In this document: piece after piece, positions 36,401 to 45,881 of the stretch
Numbering within the stretch: position 1 is the first letter of the stretch
Layout of the letters: the number at the start of each line of letters is the position of its first letter
Source of the DNA: Trichinella spiralis
Lineage: Eukaryota; Nematoda; Enoplea; Trichinellida; Trichinellidae
Length of the DNA: 45,881 nucleotides
Assembly (NCBI GenBank): GCA_000181795.3
Contig: CM012955.1
Location: forward strand, 11,907,609 to 11,953,489
Direction of reading: 5' to 3'
Program-made: the position numbers and the translations under genes
Notes under the pieces: generated by a model
What the model was told of the DNA's origin: nothing
The model's database searches: none
Seen by the model: only the letters and a program-made list of their open reading frames with translations

Positions 36401-39400
36401 TTTAACAGTAACTATTTTCCGGTGCTTCATCGATCGTTGATGAATTTTAGCTAGCTTTAGTTTTTTTTTCTTTCTCATCTGCACAAGTTGGTATTATTAT
36501 TTTTCACTTACAGACGCGAAACAATCGTCGACAGCGGGTGTTGCAAAATTGCTTTTCTTTATTTTTTTTTGATTATAATAAGTTGTACGTTTTCCATTTT
36601 TAAAGGTTTCCAATTCTAGTGTGTGGTGGTTTTGACATTCGAAATTCTCCAAAGCGTTTCATTGAAAATTTGGGACCTCGTGCCCGCCTCCAATGGCGTC
36701 GCTGTACCGTAATCGAAGGGGATGTACGATTGATACTGATGACTCGGGACAACATGACTCAAGAAGATTTCAACGTTGCCATCATGCCCAACTTGCGAGA
36801 AATCACCGGCTCTGTGCTGGTTTTTCAAGTAGTGTAAGTGGAAAGTTTGTTCGTTTGCTTGTTTTTGTCGATTGTGTACTTTTTGTTTTGCTGCAGAGGT
36901 TTGGAATCTCTTGGGGCGTTGTTTCCTAATTTGCGTATCATTCGTGGAAATGGTTTGGTTTACAACTATGCGTTGGTGTTGTTTCAAAATCCCAATCTTC
37001 GAGAGATCAATTTGGCAAATTTGACGGAAATATCTAAAGGTGGTGTTCGAATCGTCAACAACGGTGAACTGTGCTATGTGAATACGATTCTCTGGTCGCA
37101 GTTGTGTCGTGAAGAAGATGCGCACATTGTCATCGAAGGAAATCGAGATCCGAGTATGGCACATTTTTATTTTACATGAATTAGATTTTCACAGTATTAA
37201 GTATTTTAATTTTCTTTCCTTTTTCATTTCTTCATTATAATTTTATTTTGCAGTGTTATGCTCGGAAAAATGTACTGATACAACCAATGACCCTTTTTGT
37301 GCCCAGCACACAAATTCAGAAGGTCCGTCGAAAGCTTGTTGGAATGGAGAAAATTGTCAACTAGGTAATATGGAAAATTGGAAAACAAACCACTTATTAT
37401 ACACATATGTATATATATATATATATGTGTGTGTTTATTTAGCTTGCCCTGCAGAATGCACTGAAAAGAATTTAGCTTGTAATACAACAATGGAAAAACC
37501 GTTTTGTTGTCACAGACGTTGTGTTGGCGGTTGTATTGGTCCGACTGATCGAGATTGCTATGCTTGTCGCGATGTTATTTATCAAGGCCAATGTTTGGAT
37601 AAATGCCCGAAAGGTTTATACGAGGTGATGAGTTTGTGATTTACAAAAAAAAAATACTATTTGATAGTTTTTGATTTTGAAATAATTTATGTCGTGGTTT
37701 TTTTCTTTTTTTTTGATTAGCTTGGACATCGTCGTTGCATTAATCAAGAAGAATGCATCAGTCGTCACCCGGTTAAAGATGAAGTAACGGGCGATATTTT
37801 GAGATACAAAGCTCTGGATGCCGAAGGTTCTTGCGTTCTTAAATGTCCCACTGGATATGAAGAAGATCCGAATGATGATCGCAAATGTGTCCTTTGTCAA
37901 GGAGTTTGCTTGAAAAGTGATTTGCTTGTTCAACTATTGTTCGATAAGCTATTGTTACATTGTCGTTCGAATTGTTGCAGAATGTTTCGGTGGTGATGTG
38001 AGAAGCTTAGCCGAAGCAGCCCAGTTCAAAGGATGCAACATCGTTCTTGGTCCTCTGGATATCATGATGCAAAGTAGGTTTACGAATTTGCATTTTAACA
38101 CGAAAAATTGGAAATTTCTATTGTGTTTTTTTATTTTTTAAAGGAAACGTAGCTGGCAAGTTGGAAGAATATTTGGGCGACATACGTGAAATTACCCACT
38201 ATTTGAAAGTGTCATTTTCCCCGTCGTTTGTCTCGTTGAACATGCTGAAAAATTTGCGCATCATTCGTGGTCAAGAATTGTGGAACGACAAGTAAGTAGG
38301 CTTCTTTATTTTTCCAGCTTTTCTATTATTATTTATTGCATAATTTTTGCACGTTTATTTGTGGTTTTTTCTAATACTTTTTTTCAGATATGCATTGTCA
38401 GTTTTTGAAAACGAACATTTGTCAAAATTGTGGAATTTTACAGCCGGCGAAGAGAAGCTTCACATCGAAAACGGCAAGCTGCAGTTTCACAACAATCCCA
38501 ATCTTTGTTATAGAACTATTGTTGAACTGGTGGAAATAGTTGGCCAGAAGGACAGTTTGCACGAATTTGACGTATCGCCTATGTCTAATGGAAACAAAGC
38601 AGTCTGTATGTGTTGTATAGACAGACTTACTTATACATTATTGCATATTCTATTTTGACGGGAATTTTTGATCGATTGTCGATGCTCTGCTCTTAGGCGA
38701 AGAATTAGAAATTGAAATTGAACGACGATTTGTCGGACCGGACACGATCGTTTTGCGATGGGATACATTCAACACCAGCATGATGGATCACAGGATGTTT
38801 CTCGGCTATCAGCTTTACTATCGGCCAGTGGACAGTGAAAACGTGAGCATTGTTGAAAATCGTGACGCTTGCCATGATAGGTAATTTTATCTTGTGCGTT
38901 TCTGTTTTGTGGTAATTTGAAAATTTTATTGTTGTGTTTTTAATTTCAGTTGGAAAATGTTATTTTACCAACCATCCGAACGGGGCGCTTTTTTGAGCGA
39001 ATTGAAGCCTTACACATTGTATGCCTTTTACATAACCACTTTGATGGTGAATTCTCCTGGTGCCAGGGGTGGAATTTCCAAAGTGGTTTATGTTCGAACT
39101 GCATTCGGACGTAAGCACCGGGTGGGAATGTAAATGGGATTGCAATTTCGATGATTATTGTTTTGCAGATCCGAGTTCAATAATTTTGAAAAAAGTCGAA
39201 AGTCGAAGTCCGTGGACAATTTACTTGGAATGGGAACCTCCACTGTTGCCGAACGGCGAAGTTACCCATTACATGATCAGTTATGTGGAAAAAGTACGTG
39301 CCACATCGTCGGACCGAAATTATTGCGAAGAGCCGCCGGATTATTCGGTGAATTTGGACAAATTGCCTGGGTCGAATTCGGCTGCTGCGTTGCACAGAGC

Positions 39401-41295
39401 TTTAACTGCCGCTCAGATGGATTTGAGCTCATGGCATCACGGTTCTTCTTCGGAAGGGGTTTGCAGTCAAGTGAAATGCTGCGAATGCAGTGGAACCACG
39501 ATCAGCAACATATCCGGACCTGTTCCAAATCACGAACTGCTTGCTTCGGAACAAAAAGAGCGTGCCGTTTTTGAAAACATTATTCACAATATTGTTTTTG
39601 TCAGCAATCGTCACAAACGGCAGGTAATTGGTCCTTTGAATGTGGACGATGACACTTTTGACTTCACTTCTTTGAACAACATGAACAGCGGTGGCAGGGC
39701 AGCTTACGCGGTTGCGTTCGGTGCCAATGGAGCTGTTATCAAACCGAACGTTGTCAACGTCACGGATACGAATTTTACAATAGAACATTTGCACCACTTT
39801 ACCATGTACGAAATCAAGATATGGGCATGTCAGAATCAGTCGGTTGCCGAAAACCATTGCAGCAGACGTGAAGTGGTTATTATGAAAAATACGATGTTAA
39901 TCGAATCGAAAGACGCGATCAACGATTCCAGTGTACTGATTTACAACGCATCCGAAGCCACTCACGATCGTTTCATCTCTTGGACACCGCCGATAGATCC
40001 GAATGGTGTGATTGTATCCTACGAAATGGAATATTTGAGAAACATGGACGGTGATGTTAAGCCAAAGCGAGATTGCATTACGCAAAATGATTTCATGGAA
40101 AAGTTGGGCTTTCTAATACAAGATCTTCCGCCGGGAAATTATTCATTTCGTATACGGGCATTGTCGTTGGCCCAACGGGGTCCTTGGACTTCGTATTTCG
40201 CCTTCATTATACCGGAAAGGGCCAAAGTGACCGAAACGACGGTCATTTTGATCGCGTTCGGTTGTTCGTTTTTTGCCATCATTTTCGGCGTTCTGCTTGT
40301 AATTGCCGTCTATCGACGAAAGTACAAGAAAAAATTGCCCGAATATTTGTTGAACGTCTTTTCGGCCAATCCTGAATACATAAGCCAGTTGGAAGTTTAC
40401 AAGCCGGACGAGTGGGAATTGAAACGTGGCGACATTGAACTGTTGAAGGAAATCGGCCGGGGCACTTTTGGTACCGTCTACGCCGGCCGGGGCAGAAATG
40501 TTCGTTCGGTCCGGGGCGACACGTTCGGAGAATGTGCAGTGAAAACCGTCTCGGACAAGGCTTCCATTTATGACCGGTGGCATTTTCTCATCGAGGCGTC
40601 TGTGATGAAAAAATTCGACACCGCTTTCATTGTGAAATTATACGGCGTCGTTAGCGAAGGCCAGCCGGCGTTGGTGGTGATGGAAATGATGAGCAAAGGG
40701 AATTTGAAAGACTATCTTCGCTCCAGACGTCCCGGAGCTGAAGAGAACGTCCACAATTTGGTTCCACCGACCGAAGAAGAAATGTTCAATTATGCGGCCG
40801 AAATTGCCGACGGAATGGCCTATTTGGAGGCGATCAAATTTTGCCATCGTGACTTGGCCGCTCGCAATTGTATGGTATCTGTAGATGGTTCTTGTAAAAT
40901 TGGGGATTTCGGTATGGCGCGTGATGTGTACGTGAAAGATTATTATCGACCACAGGGTCGACGGCTGATGCCGGTCAGGTGGATGGCACCAGAAGCGTTG
41001 AAAGATGCGAAATTTACGTCGAAGTCGGACATTTGGTCATACGGGGTGATTTTGTGGGAAATTGCCACGCTTGCCAATCAGCCGTACGCGGGTCTGGCGA
41101 ATGAAGAAGTAATGCGGCTGGTGGTGGATCATCGAAAAATTATGGAAAAGCCCAAAGACTGTCCCAAGCGTATGTACGATTTGATGCTACTCTGCTGGAA
41201 ATACGATCCTAAAGATCGACCGTTGTTCTCAGAATTGGCCGCATCTCTGTACGACGATCTTCCTAGTCAATTTAAAAGTGTACGTCATATATAAG

Positions 41296-41344
<49 letters not shown>

Positions 41345-41755
41345 ATTTGTATTTGTATTTGTATTTTTACATTTCAGATTTCCTTTTGCGGTAAGAATGG
41401 TATCAAAGGTACTCGAATATCGAGACGAGCAGCCTGTGGTGCTGGTGATCCGTTCTTGCAGTGCAGTTCTTCACAGGGTCATTCACGTCATTTACGGGAT
41501 GGTGGTGGTGGTCGTTCGGACAGGCGGCCCAGGTTGACCATTGGAATTGGCGGGACGATGTCCGTTTCGGCAGTGGATCATCACAAAGCACCGCTTTGTA
41601 AGAACAACCGAGTACCTCAAGCGAAAATTGGCTCGGCTCAGAGTTGGATGAAACGATCCTCACCGACCAGGCGTGATCGTCGTCTCGCATCATCTGTTGA
41701 TCCTCGTGAAGGTAACGGTGCACTGTTGAATGGACATGCGACTTCGGTCGATTGA
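32502..41755 (+). CDS. Insulin/IGF-type receptor tyrosine kinase, 13 exons
   Basis: Exons: 32502-32598, 36620-36833, 36897-37153, 37254-37364, 37443-37624, 37721-37916, 37981-38073, 38144-38291, 38388-38605, 38697-38880, 38950-39110, 39169-41279, 41378-41755. All junctions are GT-AG with matching phases, giving 1449 residues. Order: signal peptide (LIALLVYVVLF); L1 (VCGGFDIRNS); furin-like cysteine-rich region; L2; fibronectin III repeats; alpha/beta cleavage site RHKR at about 768-771; membrane segment about 978-1001; juxtamembrane NPEY (1021-1024); kinase with GRGTFG, AVK (K1079), HRDLAARN, DFG and the YxxxYY activation loop (Y1208, Y1212, Y1213). It binds insulin-like peptides at the cell surface and signals to growth and metabolism. 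Intron 1 is 4.0 kb. If exon 12 is not spliced, the protein ends after four more codons (1328 residues). Confidence 0.95.
33415..33440. repeat. AC dinucleotide microsatellite
   Basis: Thirteen AC units in intron 1 of the insulin receptor. Confidence 0.95.
33694..33727. repeat. GTTT tetranucleotide microsatellite
   Basis: About eight GTTT units in intron 1 of the insulin receptor; a shorter related tract lies at 33487-33530. Confidence 0.95.
34503..34543. repeat. Hairpin-forming inverted repeat in intron 1
   Basis: Outer arms TTGACA and TGTCAA and inner arms CGCCCG and CGGGGCG pair around an 11-base T-rich loop, with a small bulge. The GC-rich arms stand out from very AT-rich intron DNA. It may be a structured RNA element, a tiny transposon relic or chance. 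Confidence 0.5.
35563..35632. repeat. Compound triplet repeat in intron 1
   Basis: CAA, CAG, TAG and GGT triplets follow one another in a 70-base low-complexity tract. Confidence 0.85.
41280..41377 (+). other. Alternative last intron of the insulin receptor
   Basis: Donor AGT|GTACGT and acceptor ACATTTCAG frame a 98-base segment in phase 0. If retained, the frame stops at 41292-41294 after VRHI; if removed, the frame continues for 125 codons. The intron is almost wholly a TA microsatellite followed by a TATTTG repeat and a short pyrimidine tract. Confidence 0.7.
41298..41339. repeat. AT dinucleotide microsatellite in the last receptor intron
   Basis: Twenty-one uninterrupted AT units, followed by four TATTTG-type units, fill the alternative last intron of the insulin receptor. 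Confidence 0.95.
41378..41755 (+). CDS. Last coding exon of the insulin receptor (alternative tail)
   Basis: This exon encodes 125 residues past the kinase domain. It is in phase with exon 12 and markedly richer in GC than the intron before it and the 3' UTR after it, which supports coding. It is rich in Arg, Ser and Gly, has a GGGG run and the basophilic kinase-type sequence RRDRRLASS, and contains no tyrosine. No NPXY or YXXM docking motif is present. The same exon would be 3' UTR in transcripts that keep the preceding intron. Confidence 0.7.
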   Translation: MSFCGKNGIKGTRISRRAACGAGDPFLQCSSSQGHSRHLRDGGGGRSDRRPRLTIGIGGTMSVSAVDHHKAPLCKNNRVPQAKIGSAQSWMKRSSPTRRDRRLASSVDPREGNGALLNGHATSVD

Positions 41756-43006
41756 CAGACAACATCAACGACGTTGAACGAATGATGCATTGAAAAGTCA
41801 TCAGTTACTCATGTAAAGCGCAGGTTTATTTCTTGTCATATTTATCATCCACCCATACAGAGATGAAATGATGTTCATGATTTTGATCCCAACACGTACG
41901 TATCCATCCCTGCCTATTATTTCCAACGTCGATATATCATCGATACTTGTTCAATGCAAGTGTGAGAAATTGTAATATTTTTTTTTCTTTCTATTTTTCT
42001 CTCAGCTTAACATCACTAAGTGTACAGCAGTGTTTGTGTGAAGAAGTGGGCATTTTTCTTATTCTTTTCGTCTAACGAACACCGTTTCAATTATCCAATC
42101 CCATTGTAATATAATGATCACAGCCAAATGCGTGGCAAATGAGAATGGATGGATGTAGAGAAGAATGGGACGAATAGAAATTTCAATTTTCTCACGCTCA
42201 CGAACGTCGTAGTATCAACTGGCGAGCATCATTTTTTTTGACCAGCATCATTTGCAAATGTCATCATCCGTATCCGTATCCGTATCCATATCTGTACCGC
42301 TCATTATTTTTCTTTTATCTACCTTCGTTACTGTTCAACTGGCAGGCAGACAGACAGGCACACTGATGATGAGGAAGGCATTGCTCAGAAAAGTTTTTTT
42401 TTCTTTCTTTTTTCATCTTTTATTTTCTCAATTATCACTACATCTGCTATTGGATTTTTTTATGATCTTATTTTTGACGCTTTTACTATTTCCAGTTGTA
42501 CGTCTTTTTTTTATTCCATTCTGTCTGTATTATATACTGCACTTCTGCTTTTTACGCTTTGTTTACGCTTTTTACATTAACGCACCCTATCGGCGAACCT
42601 TGTATTATTATTATTATTATATTCTTTATACATAAACCATTTTATGCTTCTTTTCTTTTTTTTTTGTTATTCATTCGGTGCTTCACTTTGCACAACAATG
42701 GAATTTTATCTCAGCTTCATAATTTCATGAAGTGAAGTGAAGTTTAGTTGTTCTTCTTTTTTTTTCAAACAATAATAGCAGTTGTATAATGACGGTTGTA
42801 TAAAATATAGAAACGACTGTCAAATGAACTTTCTCTCAGTATTTTTTTTCTCCACTTCTCTCTTTATTCGCGATTGTCTGTTTTGCAATTCTAGTTCCAA
42901 AACGACATACCTTCTAGGCTCAACGAAAATTTGTACATAATTTTATTCAATTCATCATATTTATGTATATTTTAATTTATTCTTAACGCTGCTTTTTGCC
43001 CAAAAA
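41756..43006 (+). other. 3' UTR region of the insulin receptor
   Basis: AT- and T-rich DNA between the stop codon and the first strong AATAAA. It includes a CCGTAT hexamer repeat near 42267-42292. Frames here are low-complexity and not believed to code. Confidence 0.5.
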
Positions 43007-43012
43007 AATAAA
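43007..43012 (+). promoter_or_regulatory. Polyadenylation signal, insulin receptor
   Basis: AATAAA about 1.25 kb past the stop codon, after a run of A. It is a clear canonical hexamer downstream of the receptor stop. Confidence 0.5.
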
Positions 43013-43423
43013 CAACCGTTCGCATACATATTTTTATAAGTCTGCGTTTGTAATCGTGAACCAATTAACAAAATAACAAACATATTTATTTCTTATTTAT
43101 TTATTTATTTTAAATTCAAATTTTCAAAAACAATGCATCAAAAGATTTATTAAGCACTAACTAGTTTAATTGCAATTTTTACAAATAATTCACTGAATTC
43201 TAGTTATATCCATATGCACAGCTTTATAAAGTAATGTTGTATTGTCGTTCAAAATTTTTTAACAACCTATTTTGATTGACTTTTCCAAAATAAATTAATT
43301 CATTTTTCACTTTGTTTTCAATTCAAAAAAATTTAATAGCAATCAAATATACAAAAGCACATAGTTGAAAAATGGACAATAACGCTGCGTATTTCAACTT
43401 TTCGATAAATGTTTTATTGTACT

Positions 43424-43425
<2 letters not shown>

Positions 43426-43464
<39 letters not shown>
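43426..43464. repeat. AT dinucleotide microsatellite
   Basis: About nineteen TA units in DNA between the insulin receptor and the right repeat copy. Confidence 0.95.
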
Positions 43465-43466
<2 letters not shown>

Positions 43467-43619
43467 GTACGTTGCGATTACGAATTTCAAAAAACAGCTT
43501 TACGCCCTTTTTCAAGAAAAGCAAGTCTATAGCCCATGAAATTAGGCAATTTTCGAGGAAAAACTTGGAATTCCAAAATGAACTTTATGGTTATCGGTCG
43601 ATCACAAATGATTAGAAAA

Positions 43620-44430
43620 GTACAACAAACTTATTCCCGTCGTTACTAGTTGCACAGTTCTCGATATATCCCAAAAAAAGTTGCTCGCTTAACGATGTAT
43701 TGACATAGGCAAAGTGCCAAATTTAGAAGACCATCATTCCACGACAACTGAACGGATTTCGCACAAAACCTGCATTTCTTTTTTCAGATCAATGAAAAAT
43801 GTACAGTAGCCATATTTATCAGCAGAAATGAAGAAAATAAAAATTTACATGCGAGGTCGTTTGCTTTATTGACATAATGGAAATCATTTCAGTTTGAGGG
43901 CGTCCGTGGATGGTAGCTCAGCGTTTTGATTAGAAAATTGACTGAAGACAAACATTGAAGCCAAATACCAGATTTGATTTTTATTCATTATTATTTTTTG
44001 GAATAATTTCTGAAAAATAATTTTTTAATCAACATCCAAAGAGCATGAACATCAAAAATGAGTAGACGGCGCATTTAGCAGTAAGTGGGAGCTTTTTCAT
44101 TTTTAAGTCCTAATTAGTTAACAATATAATTGAGAATCGATATTGAGCATAATATCTCAACATATTGTATGAAGAATTCTCAAAATCAGATAATAGGTGG
44201 CATAATAAACGCCAAATTTCCGTACAGTTAAGATTCATTAAATACACCTTGTACGCATTGTTTATCTATTATTAAAATATGGTCTTTCGAAAATCACCTT
44301 TGCAATAGCTAACATGTACTTTCAATTGACCATAAGCAAGCTTTTGCCCGCAAATTGTTCACTTAAAATTAGCTTTATTTCGCTACTTGGTTTTCTGATT
44401 TAAGAAAATTTTCAAAAATACGTAGGTGTG
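43620..44430 (+). repeat. Interspersed repeat, right copy (inverted relative to the left copy)
   Basis: Aligns with the reverse complement of 1-850. Clear blocks include 43705-43805, 43850-43935 (with the CGTCCGTGGATGG dyad relic) and 43970-44090, with weaker similarity out to about 44430. Both ends are fuzzy; no target-site duplication or terminal structure was found by eye. Confidence 0.75.
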
Positions 44431-44652
44431 TTTTGTCTAAATGAATTTTGCTTTGTTATGGCGTTTTTTGTCAGATAGTTTATATTTTGACTGAATTGTA
44501 AATGTCAAGGTCATTTTTAAATTTTCAAATAGTCCTTTCCTTATTGATAGAATTTAGCAGTGCATTTCTTCTGCTCATATTATGGCTTAGGTTAGACTTC
44601 ATCTTCAGCCAAAAGTTCTAACGCACTAAAAACCGGTTTCTAACGCTGCATT

Positions 44653-44660
44653 ATGCAAAT
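44653..44660 (+). promoter_or_regulatory. Octamer ATGCAAAT, copy 1
   Basis: A perfect POU-type octamer in the best conserved block of the duplicated unit, about 318 bases before the start codon. The flanks (TATGCAAAT.AGGATCG) are also shared with copy 2. Confidence 0.4.
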
Positions 44661-44961
44661 AAGGATCGTCACAACGCTGCCTTATCATCAGTAAGGGTGC
44701 GTTTGTTTGTTTAATTTACGTGGCAATTGGTAGCATCGTTGAACGTTCTCTGAGTTCATTACGGGCGTTAAGTAGCTGCTGAAGGCGGTTTCAGAATTAC
44801 TGACAAGTATTCCATTTTTCTGCTTTTCATTTCCTTAATACTTTGTATACTCATTGTGTAAGCAATTATTTTTTAATTAGATAGCACTTAATGATTATAT
44901 TTGTTGTAATTCTACTTTGTGATAAAGTGAGGATAGTTTTGATTTAATATCATTATTACAG

Positions 44962-45069
44962 GTTCAAAGAATGGAGCAAAGAAAATGTGAAAACACGGAC
45001 GGCACGAAGCAGAACAAGAGAAGGCAAGAGGTAAATGCCATTTCTTGTGAATCTGTGAAGCAGGGCTAA
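44962..45069 (+). CDS. Start-codon exon of a small duplicated gene, copy 1
   Basis: An acceptor ATTATTACAG is followed nine bases later by ATG (44971). The frame reads MEQRKCENTDGTKQ, then six more codons to a donor CAAGAG|GTAAAT at 45031. Unspliced, it ends at TAA 45067-45069 after 32 codons; spliced, the exon ends at 45030 in phase 0. The acceptor so close to the ATG fits either a 5' UTR intron or a trans-splice site. The protein is very basic and polar and unrecognised. Coding is supported by copy 2, where changes keep the frame. Confidence 0.4.
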   Translation, partial: VQRMEQRKCENTDGTKQNKRRQEVNAISCESVKQG

Positions 45070-45504
45070 GGATACTTCGAAAGGGTGAAGTTATTCCTTA
45101 GTTTAATGAAATTATTCAAGTTTGTAGTATGTAGTATATGAGTGAGATATTTTTCACTGTAAAACTGTTCTTTTTGATTTTCATATTAAGATTAGGTGTG
45201 ATTTCATCTTTAGAAAGATTGAAAATTAATTAACTTTATTTTCACTTTAAATTATTTTTTTCAAATTTCACAGCATCAGAGACATTTGGTAAATTATATT
45301 TTTTGTTTGTTTAAGTTTGTTTGTCAGCACAAGCAGCGAGTGTGCTTACATTTTAGTGAAAACATTTTGCGATGAGTTCCATTTATGTAGGTCATTCGCT
45401 GTGCTTGAGGTTTCAATTTTCCTAATTTCATAGCGTTCGATTAGAATTAATTCTTCGTCCAGAAAATTTTCCAATCAACTCAAACCGGTTTCTATCGCTA
45501 CAGT

Positions 45505-45512
45505 ATGCAAAT
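45505..45512 (+). promoter_or_regulatory. Octamer ATGCAAAT, copy 2
   Basis: Same octamer and flanks as copy 1, about 338 bases before the copy 2 start codon, against about 318 in copy 1. Confidence 0.4.
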
Positions 45513-45833
45513 GAGGATCGCTTGAAAATTGCTTTATCATCAATCAGTAACGGTGCGCTTGTTTGTTTTACTTGCGTGGCAAGTAACAGCATTCTCAAAC
45601 GTCAAACGTTCGCGTTAAGTAACTACTGAAGTCGGTTTTTAATTGTTGAAGGTATTTAAAGTTTTCTCGTTCTTACTTTTTTTCGAAACTCTCTATATAT
45701 AATCATTTTGTTAAGGTTATCTTTAATTGAAAATCAGTTATTTCTTTCATTTCCAAATTCTTTGTTCAATTTTTTAATTCCACTGTGTAATAAAGTGCGA
45801 AAAGTTTTGATTTAACATTTACCATTCTTACAG

Positions 45834-45881
45834 ATATGATCAATGAAGAAAAGAAGTGAAAACGCGGACGACACGAAGCAG
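45834..45881 (+). CDS. Start-codon exon of a small duplicated gene, copy 2 (partial)
   Basis: After acceptor CATTCTTACAG, an ATG nine bases in (45843) opens MKKRSENADDTKQ up to the window end. Against copy 1 it lacks one codon and has substitutions such as Thr to Ala and Gly to Asp, so the frame is kept. The rest of the gene lies beyond the window. Confidence 0.4.

Larger units (their letters stand above)
32599..36619 (+). other. Insulin receptor intron 1
   Basis: Donor GTT G|GTGAGT after the signal peptide exon, acceptor AATTCTAG before VCGGFDIRNS; the split valine codon restores the frame. At 4.0 kb it is by far the longest intron in the window. It contains AC, GTTT and triplet microsatellites and one notable hairpin, but no coding frame of note. 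Confidence 0.85.
44570..45075 (+). repeat. Tandem duplicated unit, copy 1
   Basis: Shares with 45410-45881, in the same order and spacing, the block ACCGGTTTCTA...ATGCAAAT, the blocks near 44700-44790 (GTGCG.TTGTTTGTTT, GCGTTAAGTA.CT.CTGAAG), the approach to a splice acceptor (GTTTTGATTTAA.AT) and a short start-codon exon. Copies are about 850-870 bases apart. Overall identity is perhaps 65-75 percent, higher in these blocks. Confidence 0.7.
45410..45881 (+). repeat. Tandem duplicated unit, copy 2 (cut by window end)
   Basis: Second copy of the unit at 44570, in direct orientation. It carries the octamer at 45505-45512 and an acceptor CTTACAG at 45833, and runs off the window inside the start-codon exon. 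Confidence 0.7.

Noticed and set aside
39429-40847. Minus-strand frames of 60-146 codons opposite the insulin receptor kinase exon
   Set aside because: They lie wholly within a strongly coding plus-strand exon and have no features of their own.
42252-42735. Frames in the insulin receptor 3' UTR (127 and 79 codons)
   Set aside because: They are Phe/Leu/Ile/Tyr-rich translations of T-rich DNA with no splice or homology support.
1-44430. The two 0.8 kb repeats as terminal repeats of one giant element
   Set aside because: They are diverged, have no defined ends and enclose ordinary host genes with introns; two independent insertions of a dispersed repeat are simpler.
44640-44700. GGTTTCTAACGC... 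in the duplicated unit as a possible spliced-leader RNA
   Set aside because: It begins like nematode leaders, but there is no GT donor at the right distance followed by an Sm site and stem-loop.

Overview
The window is metazoan nuclear DNA. It is AT-rich, full of microsatellites and has spliced genes with mostly short introns (about 60-200 bp, the main exception being the 4.0 kb first intron of the insulin receptor). Three genes are solid: a Toll receptor on the minus strand (1097-5109), an innexin on the plus strand (20185-21828, perhaps starting at 18475) and an insulin/IGF-type receptor tyrosine kinase on the plus strand (32502-41755). Innexins exclude vertebrates. The innexin motifs (FEDFIDR at the N-terminus, SWEQYAETYCF in loop 1) resemble nematode innexins more than arthropod ones, and the Toll is of the long Toll-6/7/8 or TOL-1 kind. 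I favour a nematode, possibly of the enoplean side, but a mite or another ecdysozoan is not excluded.

Layout. 1 to about 850: one copy of an interspersed repeat. 938-5109: Toll gene, two coding exons. 5.1-18.4 kb: long non-coding or unresolved DNA in which short GC-rich, exon-like islands are set in AT-rich DNA; some have good splice signals but no confident gene model. 18.47-21.83 kb: innexin. 22.02-22.29 kb: a decayed tandem repeat of about 76 bp. 22.4-31.1 kb: AT-rich stretch with almost nothing recognisable. 31.1-32.6 kb: CpG-rich block and first coding exon of the insulin receptor. 36.6-41.76 kb: the remaining receptor exons, including a big exon with kinase domain and a last exon that appears alternative. 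About 43.6-44.43 kb: second copy of the interspersed repeat, inverted relative to the first. 44.57-45.88 kb: a tandemly duplicated unit holding a conserved octamer-containing block and a start-codon exon; the second copy runs off the window.

The three main genes encode cell-surface proteins: a Toll receptor (cell-surface LRR receptor with a TIR domain), a gap-junction subunit and the insulin/IGF receptor. Nothing shows that they act as one system; their adjacency looks ordinary. I found no CRISPR array, rRNA or tRNA gene, and no intact mobile element. The points most worth checking are the duplicated start-exon units at the right end, the 43 kb inverted-repeat flanks, the alternative tyrosine-free receptor tail spliced across an AT microsatellite, the possible upstream innexin exon, and the exon-like islands between Toll and innexin.
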